Assembly (NCBI GenBank): GCA_950097015.1
Contig: CATNEN010000001.1
Coordinates: 18,356,501-18,420,500 of the forward strand
DNA length: 64,000 nucleotides
Direction of reading: 5' to 3'
Source of the DNA: Macrostomum hystrix
Taxonomy: Eukaryota > Platyhelminthes > Macrostomidae
Below the pieces are notes generated by a model. That model did not search any database and was not told the DNA's origin. It saw only the letters and a list, made by a program, of their open reading frames with translations. How positions within the stretch are numbered: the first letter of the stretch is position 1; the number at the start of each line of letters is the position of its first letter. The translations under genes and the position numbers were made by a program. Shown one piece after another: positions 47,201 through 62,200 of the stretch.

Positions 47201-50200
47201 CCCTAAAGTCAGCCCTTGCGGACTAACCTCCAAGGCACAGTGAAATTGCACACTGCCTGACGATGAGAAAGTCCGGGCAGATGTACACACCTGTGTGAGC
47301 CTGTGCCTGCGTACAGTAACTGGCTGATGTTGTGCTCAGGAGTCAGCGAAATGAGCAGAATTGCCTCCTCGCTGGCTGCGGGTCTAGTGTCACCAAATGA
47401 TATGCCATTGCCCGCAGCCCTCCTGTAATTATTATTATTATCATTATTGTTATTATCATTATTATTAATGTGCCAAAAATTTCTCGTAACAGATTCGCGG
47501 ATTGTGCGGCAATTTCGACGGACGAACCGAGAACGACCTGCACCCGAAGGCGTCGGACATGCTTGGCTCGCCTGTGCAGGTGGCGCAGTCCTACACCGTC
47601 GGCTCTTGCAGCCATCCGGCAGCTGAACTGCCCGCAGCTGGAAGTGGCAGCGATTCGGTGAGTCAATTTCTGCAGAATACTTTCTTGGATTGATTTCTCT
47701 GCTCGCAGATTAGCTAACCAACTCACGCCTGTACCCTTCAGCTTGGTGGCACTGACGACTGCACCCAGGTGCTGCTGAACAGCGTCTCTTTCAAAGCCTG
47801 TCGAGACTCTAAAAAAGTCGACATCCTTGGCTACTATTACCGCTTCTGCCTGAAAGAGAAAGCGGCAGGTGCTATTTCAAACTCAGGCGAGCTGTACTGC
47901 ACAGCTGCCATGACTGCGGCCAGGGCCTGCAAGGCTGCCGGGTATGAGATCGACTTCAGCACAGACAGCTCCCTGAACAAGTGCGGTGAGTGCCAGCTAG
48001 AGCTAGAGTTGGAACTGGCAGACCTACCGAACAGACAAACACTTGGAATAAACATACACAGAACTGATAGTGACAGACACTCAGAACTGACAGACACACA
48101 GAACTGACAGACACACAGAACTGACAGACACACAGAACTGACAGACACACAGAACAGACAGACACTAAGAACTGACAGACTCACAGAACAGACAGACACC
48201 CAGGACCCAGACACATGCATTCACAGTTAGGAAATCTGTGCTCAAACAGTCGAACAAACCGTTGATCTTTCCTCTCGCAGCTCCGTCCTGCATGACCGGT
48301 GGCGGCTCCTTCACAATCTGCGCTCGCACCTGCCGCTCGTCTTGCGCCGATCTGAGCACCACCAGCATCTGCGAGTCCGGCTGTTTCCCCGGCTGCGACT
48401 GTCAGTTCGACACGCAGTACCGCGACGCCTATGGCACCTGCGTGCGCCAGTCCGAGTGCACCTGCCGGGATCGATTCAATCAGGACGGCAAAATCTATCG
48501 CGCCGGCGCCCAGATCAGCCGGCAGTGCACGAACTGCACCTGCTCGAATGGAGACTTCAAATGCGATGATGCAACCTGCTCGGACAAGGTGGTTTGTCCT
48601 AAGAACCAGCAGTTCATGGACAGCGTATCGGCCTGTCAGAGGTGCGACAATTTCGACAAGTGCACAGCCAGTAACACCCTGCCTGGCAGGTGCGGCTGCC
48701 CGGGTGATCTGGTGAAGAAAGTCGATGTGAGTCGCCTGGCCACGTCTGTCAGATTGACGCGATAAATAATGATTCACTGTTGATTATTTAAAGCATCTAA
48801 ACGATTTCCCAAATCAACCCAATTAGGGCACCTGTGTTGAACGGAACCATTGTCCGTGCGTCTACCTGGGCACCGAGTACCTTCCCGGGCACATTCTCAA
48901 AATCGGCTGCAAATCCTACAAATGCGTCTCCAGAATTTGGAATAAAACTGCTGAGGACACTGAAAAATGCGAGGGTGAGTGATGCAAAAGTTAGTGCTGC
49001 CCTCAGGTGTGGCAAGCTCTCCGATAGCAGTGAATTAATCGCACAATTTTTGCATCCCTTGCAGCTGTGTGCTCAGCCTATGGCGATCCGCACTACACGA
49101 CCTTCGATCGGAGGTCCTACTCATTCCAGGGCAGCTGCCAGTACATCCTCATGCAGTCGGACAAGGACGACGCCCTCGGCCTACCGGCCATTCAGGTCTC
49201 GGCGCAGAACATTCCCTGCGGCTCGCAGCAGGTCACCTGCACTAAATTTGTCCGTGTCCAAGTCGGCTTCGATGTGTACGTGCTGGTGCGCGGTCGTGAG
49301 CCCGACCAGCTGCCACTGACCATGAGCTACGGAATGCAGCGAGAGAAATTCACCCTCTTCACCCAGCTCGTGTCTGACCAGCTCGGCCTGAGAATCCTGT
49401 GGGACCGCGGCACCCGCGTGCACGTGTTCCTGAAGCCGCACTTCAGCGGCAAGGTAAGCGGCCTGTGCGGCAACTACGATGGAAACGCTGACAACGACTT
49501 CACAGTCCGGAATCTGCCAGTGAACAATCCTATTGAGTTTGCGTCCAATTATCGCACGGGCGGAGACACCTGCGCATCGGAGCAGTCCGGCTCCACGCCT
49601 CAGAGCTGGATTGAGATGTGCACTATTAACAGTCGCCGGAGAGACTACGCGCAGTCTGTCTGCGGCGCGATCAAAGACAAAAAGGGTGTCTTCGCGGTTT
49701 GTCAACAAGTGCTGGAGCAGGATGTTATTGAGAACTACTTCGAGAACTGCATGTACGATGCCTGCGGCTGCGATACTGGTGGCGACTGTCAGTGCGTTTG
49801 CACCGTGTTGGCTTCATTCGCTTCGGCCTGCGCTGACAATGGCGTCTCTGTGCACTGGCGCTTTCAGGATCAGTGTCGTGAGTACTAGCTCAGAGCTGAG
49901 CTCAGTCACACATTTTCCTTAACACCCCCAAAAGAGCTTTCACTATTCCGAAATTTCACATAGAAGTGTCCATGAATGGAGAACGCAAGGAGCTTGGACG
50001 GCGGTTTTGAAAGTTTGTGATGGAAGGAAGAAAGTAACTTAGAACAGCTTGGCATCTGTGAAGATTCTGGCTCGTAATACGACTCCCGTCAACCTAGAAA
50101 TTAAGATTTTTGTTGCAAATTAGAAGGAATCAAATTAGAGGCAGAAACAAAAGCTTTAACAATAAACAACAGTATTTTTCTCTCTGTAACCACCAATCTC

Positions 50201-53200
50201 ACCTCTGTAGTGTCTCATCTCTCTCATGTCTCATCTCTCCCATGTCTCATCTCTCTCATGTCTTATCTCTCGCCTGTCCTGTCTCTCCCTTGTCAATGCG
50301 GCCCACTATTGTCTTTTGGATTCTCTATGGCTCGCGAGGCTGTCGAACCTTTCCGCTAAGTCAAGCAGGTCCGCAGACTTCAAGAGTTCACGATGATGCG
50401 GATAAAAATTGCTTTGGCAAAATGCTGATACTATCGCATTGCAATATGTCTTTAAAACCAAACGCCAAAACTCACATCAACCTCATCCAGCGGTCATGTG
50501 CCCTGGCGGTCGAATCTATCGGACCTGCATCCCGCCATGCAAGAAGACCTGCAGAAATATCGGCCAGGAGCCTGCGCCGCACTGCACAACAGGCCAGTGC
50601 ATCGAAGGCTGCGAGTGTCCAGCTGGATTCGTTGAACATGGCGACGAGTGCATCCCCAACCGGGACTGTCCGTGCTTTCACAACGGCAAGGAGTATCCAA
50701 GTGGCTCAGTGATTCACGATGTTGCCAATTGTTCAGTGTGCACCTGCCAGAGTGAGGGCCGGCTGAGCTGCACTCCAGACGATTCGGTGTGCCATCCCAC
50801 CAAGCCGCCTTGCACCCAGCAGCAGTACGCGTGCAATGGGACTGGCATTTGCATTAGCTATGACAAGTTCTGCGACGGTACGATCGACTGCCTGTATGGA
50901 GAGGACGAGCATAACTGCAGTGAGTTTTTTATTTTGAAGTGTTTCCAACGGGGTGTCTTTTAGATGAAAATCTGCCTCAAAACTAGTATTCGACGCTACT
51001 ATCTGCGAGTAGAAAGAAAGCGACTCGCTCACCGTTTTATTGCCCAAGTTAATAAACGATTCGCATAGCTTTGAAGCTTCAATGATAAACTTACCACAGT
51101 CACGCAGGCCATTTGTTTGCCAGCCTTTGATAGTTCACAGTGCACGCTTTCAGAGTCCTATAAGTAGCTTACTTCAAAAAGTACTTAAGTAGTGGTTGTC
51201 GCCTGGTGTTAGAGAATCAGACTCTCTACTTGAAGATCGGGATTCGATTTCATACTCCACGACTTGCCGAATCATGGATCAACTTCTGTCTGCATTGCTT
51301 CAGTTCATCCAGCTGTTATGAACGAGGTAGTTAAGAGCGGATCTGCTGCCACTGCAGTCCATGCACGCACGGAAAAGACGTACTCAGCCTCTGAGCAAGA
51401 CTCGCAATGAATAAAAAAAGCAGCCAATCAACAATGCCTCCTTCCAATAATGCCAAAAGCAGCAGTACTCAATTTTAACCTTATACAAAACGTTTCAGAC
51501 ACCACTTGTTCGCCATCGTCTTTTCCTTGCATCACAACCCGTCAGTGCATTGCCATTTCCCAGAAGTGCGATGGCATTCCACAATGCACAGACGGCTCCG
51601 ATGAATTATTCTGCGGTGAGTTCACGTTCTGTAAATAGTTTTGATATACCACCAATTCTTAAGCAAAAACGGTGTACATAATGTTCGAAAATTAGACAAT
51701 GTAGATTTCAACAATAGCTCGAAAAACAATTTGAAACAATTTAGGAGGCTGCAATCCAGCTGAATTCCAGTGTAACGTAACCGGCAAGTGTTTGCCGAAG
51801 GACAAGCTGTGCGACGGCACTTACGACTGCGGCATGCCAGACAGATCCGATGAGGCCAACTGCACTAGTGAGTTTCAAGGAAACATTTCTTGATTTGCTT
51901 GATGTTAAAACAAAAAATTCCTTCTGGTTTAAAAAGACGAAATAATAAAGTATAAAGGATAAGAAAACTACCCTAGTATCTTATCACAAATAAGCAACAA
52001 CAACAATACGCTGTCGAGATAGAAAAAGGCAGGGTTGTAGGACGCACTACATTCGCGTGTTATGACGAATATAAGCCGCCCATATTTCAAACAAACATTT
52101 AATAAAATTATTTTTAAATCGCCAATTCAGGAGAGTGTTGACGCGTTTGCCTCTCGCACTAAAGTCCCTGTGCTCGGTTCCGCGGCGTGGCCACATTTAT
52201 TTGGGGCGCGGCCGCGGAGAGAAGGCTTGGGGGCTTGTCGGCAATTTACGCCCTTGAGGGCCAACCTCCAAGCACAGCGAAGTGTACACTGCCTGATGAT
52301 GAGAAAGTCAGGGCAGATGTACACACCTGTGTGAGTGTGTGCCTGCGTACAGTATCAGTATGCGTGTGTGCTCAGGAGTCAGGGAAATGGGCAGAATTGC
52401 CTCCTGGCTGCGGGTCTAGTGTCACCAAATAATGTGCCATTGCCCGCAGCCCACATGCAATAATAATAATTATTATAATTAACTTGCCGACTCAGCAATT
52501 ATCAGTGCACGCACATCGAACTTTGATTCTGCAGAATGCAACACGACATTAGAGTTTATGTGCGACTCCCCAGGACAGCCGAAAAAGTGCCTGCCACGGA
52601 CGAAGCGCTGCGATGGGCACGACGATTGTGGCGATGGAAGCGACGAATACGGATGCGGCAAGTAGCCTTTTTCTGCTAAAAAATAACACGAAATTAAACG
52701 AAATAGCAAAAACGTATTTTTTTTAATAATTTTTTCTTTAAATCATAAAACAAATACAGAATGCCTATGCATGGAACCTAACACAGTGCTCTGCGATAGG
52801 TGCAAGTGTATTAAAACGACACAAATTTGTGACGGCAAAAATGACTGTCAAGTAAGTCCTCATTACATATAAAAATGACGAAACAGACGAGCACAAACTC
52901 ACCAGTTGACAATGCATTCCATACGAAAAATTCAAAACTGCCTTTCAAAAATGATAGGATGGAACCGATGAACAAGACTGTCCAACAACGACGACTTCAA
53001 CCAGCACGAGTACTACTCCGACAACGACTACGTCAAGCACGACAGCTGTCGCCACGACTACTGAAGTTGTGCTCGGAAAGTCGACAACTAGCATAGCGCG
53101 TTGCCTAGAGACCAATTTCATGGCTGACAGCAGTGTAATCAGTCTGAGCGACATTTCAGTGAGCGCTTCCACACAGGGCATTGGTCTGATTCCGACTTCC

Positions 53201-56200
53201 GAATACGACCTGCTTCGTCCGACCAGCACTGGACTGAATATTAACCGAGTCGCGACGCCGTCTTCAGCGACAGAAAGCATCCAGTTTGATTTCAATGTGA
53301 GCAACGACGATCTCAGCAACTCTATTATTGGCCTGCTGTCCATCTCAACGACCAGTCCTGGATTCATTTCGTCGATTGAGTTAAAGTCTGCCCCAGACGC
53401 TGTGTCTCCATTCACATCGGTCAAGCTGGCCGTGGGCGCCGCAGATGTGGCCAACTGCATGTTTGATTTCATCTCGTGCGCCTCTGTGAGCGGATTAGGT
53501 CTCCAGGCGTATCGAATCGCTCTAGTGTTCAACTTTACAAACACAGGCGGCAACCAGATCCCGATTCAAATCAACATGCTTGGCTGCTTCAACAAGCTCA
53601 CAACATCATCAAGTACTACAACAACAACACCGACGACGACTACAACACCAACTACGACGACTGGAACAACGACAACTACGGCAACAACGACACCTCCCGG
53701 CATTTGCATTGATGTCGACGGTCTTGCTGACGAGACCGTTATTCCCTTGTCGGAAATTAGCATTATCAATGGAACTCAGCTCGGCGGATATAACGCTTCA
53801 GAGCTCAACTACTTGCGTCTATCCTCGCCAGTGCCATTCAACCTCAACAGACCAACACCTTCTTCGTTTGCAAATCCTAACGAAAGCATCCTGATTGAAG
53901 TCAAGACTTCGGCTGGAAGTCCAGTAGCAACAATTGTCGGAAGGATCCAGCTCGAATTCAACACCCCCGACATTCAAGCTGTGCGGCTCTACAATAAGCA
54001 GACTAACACACAAGTCACTTGGGACACCTACTTCTTCTCTGGTGCAAACCTGACTACGTGCAAGTCAAACCTGCTGGCCTGCATTCCGCCCACACCGTCG
54101 ACCATTAACTCGACCGTAATGCGCTTCGAAATTTTCTACAACTCCGTCACGGATCGTAACTCAGTCGACATTCAAATTGGCATATACGGTTGCTTCCCAA
54201 CGAAAACGACCCAGTCAACAACCACGACTTCGCCAACAACGACAACAACACCAACTACAACTACAACTACAACACCTACGACTACATCACCGTCAACTAC
54301 AACACCGTCGACTACAAGAACAACAACACCTTTGACTACAAGCACTACAACCCCTTCGACTACAACCACCACAACAGCTTCGACTACAAGAACAACAACA
54401 CCTTTGACTACAAGCACAACAACACCGTCAACTACAACCACCACAACCCCATCAACAACTACAACAACGCCACCGACAACTACAACAACGACCTCTCCCA
54501 CAACGACTACGACGACGACACCAACGACTACAACCACGCCGTCGACCACTACAACAGCTTCAACAACAACACCGTCGACTACAAGCACTACAACCCCTTC
54601 GACTACAACCACCACAACAGCTTCGTCTACAAGAACAACAACAGCTTTGACTACAAGCACTACAACTCCTTCGACTACAAGCACAACAACACCTTCGACT
54701 ACAAGCACAACAACACCAACAACAACTACGAGTACGACCACTCCCACAACGACTACGACGACGACACCAACGACTACAACCACGCCAACGACCACTACCA
54801 CAGCTTCAACAACAACACCGTCGACTACAAGCACTACAACCCCTTCGACTACAACCACCACAACAGCTTCGACTACAAGCACAACAGCAACGTCAACTAC
54901 AACCACCACAACACCAACAACAACTACTACAACGACACCGACAACTACAACTACGACCACTCCCACAACGACTACTACGACGACACCAACGACAACAACC
55001 ACGCCGTCGACCACTACCACAGCTTCAACAACAACACCATCGACTACAAGCACCACAACACCGTTAACTACTACCACTACGACAGCTTCTACTACAAGCA
55101 CAACAACACCTTCAACTACAACCACCACAACACCAACAGCAACTACTACAACGACACCGACAACTACAACTACGACCACTCCCACAACGACTACGACGAC
55201 GACACCAACGACAACGACCACGCCAACGACCACTACCACAGCTTCAACAACAACACCGACAAGCACAACTACCACACCGACAACAACGACGACTCCGACA
55301 ACGACGACTTCAACAAGCACGAGTACTACTCCGACAACAACTACGTCAAGCACGACAGCTGTCGCCACGACTACTGAAGTTGTGCTCGGAAAGTCGACAA
55401 CTAGCATAGCGCGTTGCCTAGAGACCAATTTCATGGCTGACAGCAGTGTAATCAGTCTGAGCGACATTTCAGTGAGCGCTTCCACACAGGGCATTGGTCT
55501 GATTCCGACTTCCGAATACGACCTGCTTCGTCCGACCAGCACTGGACTGAATATTAACCGAGTCGCGACGCCGTCTTCAGCGACAGAAAGCATCCAGTTT
55601 GATTTCAATGTGAGCAACGACGATCTCAGCAACTCTATTATTGGCCTGCTGTCCATCTCAACGACCAGTCCTGGATTCATTTCGTCGATTGAGTTAAAGT
55701 CTGCCCCAGACGCTGTGTCTCCATTCACATCGGTCAAGCTGGCCGTGGGCGCCGCAGATGTGGCCAACTGCATGTTTGATTTCATCTCGTGCGCCTCTGT
55801 GAGCGGATTAGGTCTCCAGGCGTATCGAATCGCTCTAGTGTTCAACTTTACAAACACAGGCGGCAACCAGATCCCGATTCAAATCAACATGCTTGGCTGC
55901 TTCAACAAGCTCACAACATCATCAAGTACTACAACAACAACACCGACGACGACTACAACACCAACTACGACGACTGGAACAACGACAACTACGGCAACAA
56001 CGACACCTCCCGGCATTTGCATTGATGTCGACGGTCTTGCTGACGAGACCGTTATTCCCTTGTCGGAAATTAGCATTATCAATGGAACTCAGCTCGGCGG
56101 ATATAACGCTTCAGAGCTCAACTACTTGCGTCTATCCTCGCCAGTGCCATTCAACCTCAACAGACCAACACCTTCTTCGTTTGCAAATCCTAACGAAAGC

Positions 56201-59200
56201 ATCCTGATTGAAGTCAAGACTTCGGCTGGAAGTCCAGTAGCAACAATTGTCGGAAGGATCCAGCTCGAATTCAACACCCCCGACATTCAAGCTGTGCGGC
56301 TCTACAATAAGCAGACTAACACACAAGTCACTTGGGACACCTACTTCTTCTCTGGTGCAAACCTGACTACGTGCAAGTCAAACCTGCTGGCCTGCATTCC
56401 GCCCACACCGTCGACCATTAACTCGACCGTAATGCGCTTCGAAATTTTCTACAACTCCGTCACGGATCGTAACTCAGTCGACATTCAAATTGGCATATAC
56501 GGTTGCTTCCCAACGAAAACGACCCAGTCAACAACCACGACTTCGCCAACAACGACAACAACACCAACTACAACTACAACTACAACACCTACGACTACAT
56601 CACCGTCAACTACAACACCGTCGACTACAAGAACAACAACACCTTTGACTACAAGCACTACAACCCCTTCGACTACAACCACCACAACAGCTTCGACTAC
56701 AAGAACAACAACACCTTTGACTACAAGCACAACAACACCGTCAACTACAACCACCACAACCCCATCAACAACTACAACAACGCCACCGACAACTACAACA
56801 ACGACCTCTCCCACAACGACTACGACGACGACACCAACGACTACAACCACGCCGTCGACCACTACAACAGCTTCAACAACAACACCGTCGACTACAAGCA
56901 CTACAACCCCTTGGACTACAACCACCACCACAGCTTCGACTACAAGAACAACACCACCTTTGACTACAAGCACAACAACACCGTACTCTACAACCAGCAC
57001 AACCCCTTCAACAACTACAACAACTCCACCGACAACTACAACAACGACCTCTCCCACAACGACTACGACGACGACACCAACGACTACAACCACGCCGTCA
57101 ACCACTACCACAGCTTCAACAACAACACCGTCGACTACAAGCACTACAACCCCTTCGACTACAACCACCACAACAGCTTCGTCTACAAGAACAACAACAG
57201 CTTTGACTACAAGCACTACAACTCCTTCGACTACAAGCACAACAACACCTTCGACTACAAGCACAACAACACCAACAACAACTACGAGTACGACCACTCC
57301 CACAACGACTACGACGACGACACCAACGACTACAACCACGCCAACGACCACTACCACAGCTTCAACAACAACACCGTCGACTACAAGCACTACAACCCCT
57401 TCGACTACAACCACCACAACAGCTTCGACTACAAGCACAACAGCAACGTCAACTACAACCACCACAACACCAACAACAACTACTACAACGACACCGACAA
57501 CTACAACTACGACCACTCCCACAACGACTACTACGACGACACCAACGACAACAACCACGCCGTCGACCACTACCACAGCTTCAACAACAACACCATCGAC
57601 TACAAGCACCACAACACCGTTAACTACTACCACTACGACAGCTTCTACTACAAGCACAACAACACCTTCAACTACAACCACCACAACACCAACAGCAACT
57701 ACTACAACGACACCGACAACTACAACTACGACCACTCCCACAACGACTACTACGACGACACCAAAGACAACGACCACGCCAACGACTACTACCACAGCTT
57801 CAACGACAACACCGACAAGCACAACTACCACACCGACAACAACGACGACTCCGACAACGACGACTTCAACAAGCACGAGTACTACTCCGACAACGACTAC
57901 GTCAAGCACGACAACTAGCGCCACGACTACTGAAGTTGTGCTCGGAAAGTCGACAACTAGCATAGCGCGTTGCCTAGAGACCAATTTCATGGCTGACAGC
58001 AGTGTAATCAGTCTGAGCGACATTTCAGTGAGCGCTTCCACACAGGGCATTGGTCTGATTCCGACTTCCGAATACGACCTGCTTCGTCCGACCAGCACTG
58101 GACTGAATATTAACCGAGTCGCGACGCCGTCTTCAGCGACAGAAAGCATCCAGTTTGATTTCAATGTGAGCAACGACGATCTCAGCAACTCTATTATTGG
58201 CCTGCTGTCCATCTCAACGACCAGTCCTGGATTCATTTCGTCGATTGAGTTAAAGTCTGCCCCAGACGCTGTGTCTCCATTCACATCGGTCAAGCTGGCC
58301 GTGGGCGCCGCAGATGTGGCCAACTGCATGTTTGATTTCATCTCGTGCGCCTCTGTGAGCGGATTAGGTCTCCAGGCGTATCGAATCGCTCTAGTGTTCA
58401 ACTTTACAAACACAGGCGGCAACCAGATCCCGATTCAAATCAACATGCTTGGCTGCTTCAACAAGCTCACAACATCATCAAGTACTACAACAACAACACC
58501 GACGACGACTACAACACCAACTACGACGACTGGAACAACGACAACTACGGCAACAACGACACCTCCCGGCATTTGCATTGATGTCGACGGTCTTGCTGAC
58601 GAGACCGTTATTCCCTTGTCGGAAATTAGCATTATCAATGGAACTCAGCTCGGCGGATATAACGCTTCAGAGCTCAACTACTTGCGTCTATCCTCGCCAG
58701 TGCCATTCAACCTCAACAGACCAACACCTTCTTCGTTTGCAAATCCTAACGAAAGCATCCTGATTGAAGTCAAGACTTCGGCTGGAAGTCCAGTAGCAAC
58801 AATTGTCGGAAGGATCCAGCTCGAATTCAACACCCCCGACATTCAAGCTGTGCGGCTCTACAATAAGCAGACTAACACACAAGTCACTTGGGACACCTAC
58901 TTCTTCTCTGGTGCAAACCTGACTACGTGCAAGTCAAACCTGCTGGCCTGCATTCCGCCCACACCGTCGACCATTAACTCGACCGTAATGCGCTTCGAAA
59001 TTTTCTACAACTCCGTCACGGATCGTAACTCAGTCGACATTCAAATTGGCATATACGGTTGCTTCCCAACGAAAACGACCCAGTCAACAACCACGACTTC
59101 GCCAACAACGACAACAACACCAACTACAACTACAACTACAACACCTACGACTACAACACCGTCAACTACAACACCGTCGACTACAAGAACAACAACACCT

Positions 59201-62200
59201 TTGACTACAAGCACTACAACCCCTTCGACTACAACCACCACAACAGCTTCGACTACAAGAACAACAACACCTTTGACTACAAGCACAACAACACCGTCAA
59301 CTACAACCACCACAACCCCATCAACAACTACAACAACGCCACCGACAACTACAACAACGACCTCTCCCACAACGACTACGACGACGACACCAACGACTAC
59401 AACCACGCCGTCGACCACTACCACAGCTTCAACAACAACACCGTCGACTACAAGCACTACAACCCCTTCGACTACAACCACCACAACAGCTTCGACTACA
59501 AGCACAACAACACCTTCAACTACAACCACCACAACACCAACAGCAACTACTACAACGACACCGACAACTACAACTACGACCACTCCCACAACGACTACTA
59601 CGACGACACCAACGACAACGACCACGCCAACGACCACTACCACAGCTTCAACGACAACACCGACAAGCACAACTACCACACCGACAACAACGACGACTCC
59701 GACAACGACGACTTCAACAAGCACGAGTACTACTCCGACAACGACTACGTCAAGCACGACAACTAGCGCCACGACTACTGAAGTTGTGCTCGGAAAGTCG
59801 ACAACTAGCATAGCGCGTTGCCTAGAGACCAATTTCATGGCTGACAGCAGTGTAATCAGTCTGAGCGACATTTCAGTGAGCGCTTCCACACAGGGCATTG
59901 GTCTGATTCCGACTTCCGAATACGACCTGCTTCGTCCGACCAGCACTGGACTGAATATTAACCGAGTCGCGACGCCGTCTTCAGCGACAGAAAGCATCCA
60001 GTTTGATTTCAATGTGAGCAACGACGATCTCAGCAACTCTATTATTGGCCTGCTGTCCATCTCAACGACCAGTCCTGGATTCATTTCGTCGATTGAGTTA
60101 AAGTCTGCCCCAGACGCTGTGTCTCCATTCACATCGGTCAAGCTGGCCGTGGGCGCCGCAGATGTGGCCAACTGCATGTTTGATTTCATCTCGTGCGCCT
60201 CTGTGAGCGGATTAGGTCTCCAGGCGTATCGAATCGCTCTAGTGTTCAACTTTACAAACACAGGCGGCAACCAGATCCCGATTCAAATCAACATGCTTGG
60301 CTGCTTCAACAAGCTCACAACATCATCAAGTACTACAACAACAACACCGACGACGACTACAACACCAACTACGACGACTGGAACAACGACAACTACGGCA
60401 ACAACGACACCTCCCGGCATTTGCATTGATGTCGACGGTCTTGCTGACGAGACCGTTATTCCCTTGTCGGAAATTAGCATTATCAATGGAACTCAGCTCG
60501 GCGGATATAACGCTTCAGAGCTCAACTACTTGCGTCTATCCTCGCCAGTGCCATTCAACCTCAACAGACCAACACCTTCTTCGTTTGCAAATCCTAACGA
60601 AAGCATCCTGATTGAAGTCAAGACTTCGGCTGGAAGTCCAGTAGCAACAATTGTCGGAAGGATCCAGCTCGAATTCAACACCCCCGACATTCAAGCTGTG
60701 CGGCTCTACAATAAGCAGACTAACACACAAGTCACTTGGGACACCTACTTCTTCTCTGGTGCAAACCTGACTACGTGCAAGTCAAACCTGCTGGCCTGCA
60801 TTCCGCCCACACCGTCGACCATTAACTCGACCGTAATGCGCTTCGAAATTTTCTACAACTCCGTCACGGATCGTAACTCAGTCGACATTCAAATTGGCAT
60901 ATACGGTTGCTTCCCAACGAAAACGACCCAGTCAACAACCACGACTTCGCCAACAACGACAACAACACCAACTACAACTACAACTACAACACCTACGACT
61001 ACATCACCGTCAACTACAACACCGTCGACTACAAGAACAACAACACCTTTGACTACAAGCACTACAACCCCTTCGACTACAACCACCACAACAGCTTCGA
61101 CTACAAGAACAACAACACCTTTGACTACAAGCACAACAACACCGTCAACTACAACCACCACAACCCCATCAACAACTACAACAACGCCACCGACAACTAC
61201 AACAACGACCTCTCCCACAACGACTACGACGACGACACCAACGACTACAACCACGCCGTCGACCACTACCACAGCTTCAACAACAACACCGTCGACTACA
61301 AGCACTACAACCCCTTCGACTACAACCACCACAACAGCTTCGACTACAAGCACAACAACACCGTCAACTACAACCACCACAACACCAACATCAACTACTA
61401 CAACGACACCGACAACTACAACTACGACCACTCCCACAACGACTACTACGACGACACCAACGACAACGACCACGCCAACGACCACTACCACAGCTTCAAC
61501 AACAACACCGTCGACTACAAGCACCACAACACCGTTAACTACTACCACTACGACAGCTTCGACTACAAGCACAACAACACCTTCAACTACAACCACCACA
61601 ACACCAACAGCAACTACTACAACGACACCGACAACTACAACTACGACCACTCCCACAACGACTACTACGACGACACCAACGACAACGACCACGCCAACGA
61701 CCACTACCACAGCTTCAACGACAACACCGACAAGCACAACTACCACACCGACAACAACGACGACTCCGACAACGACGACTTCAACAAGCACGAGTACTAC
61801 TCCGACAACGACTACGTCAAGCACGACAACTAGCGCCACGACTACTGAAGTTGTGCTCGGAAAGTCGACAACTAGCATAGCGCGTTGCCTAGAGACCAAT
61901 TTCATGGCTGACAGCAGTGTAATCAGTCTGAGCGACATTTCAGTGAGCGCTTCCACACAGGGCATTGGTCTGATTCCGACTTCCGAATACGACCTGCTTC
62001 GTCCGACCAGCACTGGACTGAATATTAACCGAGTCGCGACGCCGTCTTCAGCGACAGAAAGCATCCAGTTTGATTTCAATGTGAGCAACGACGATCTCAG
62101 CAACTCTATTATTGGCCTGCTGTCCATCTCAACGACCAGTCCTGGATTCATTTCGTCGATTGAGTTAAAGTCTGCCCCAGACGCTGTGTCTCCATTCACA

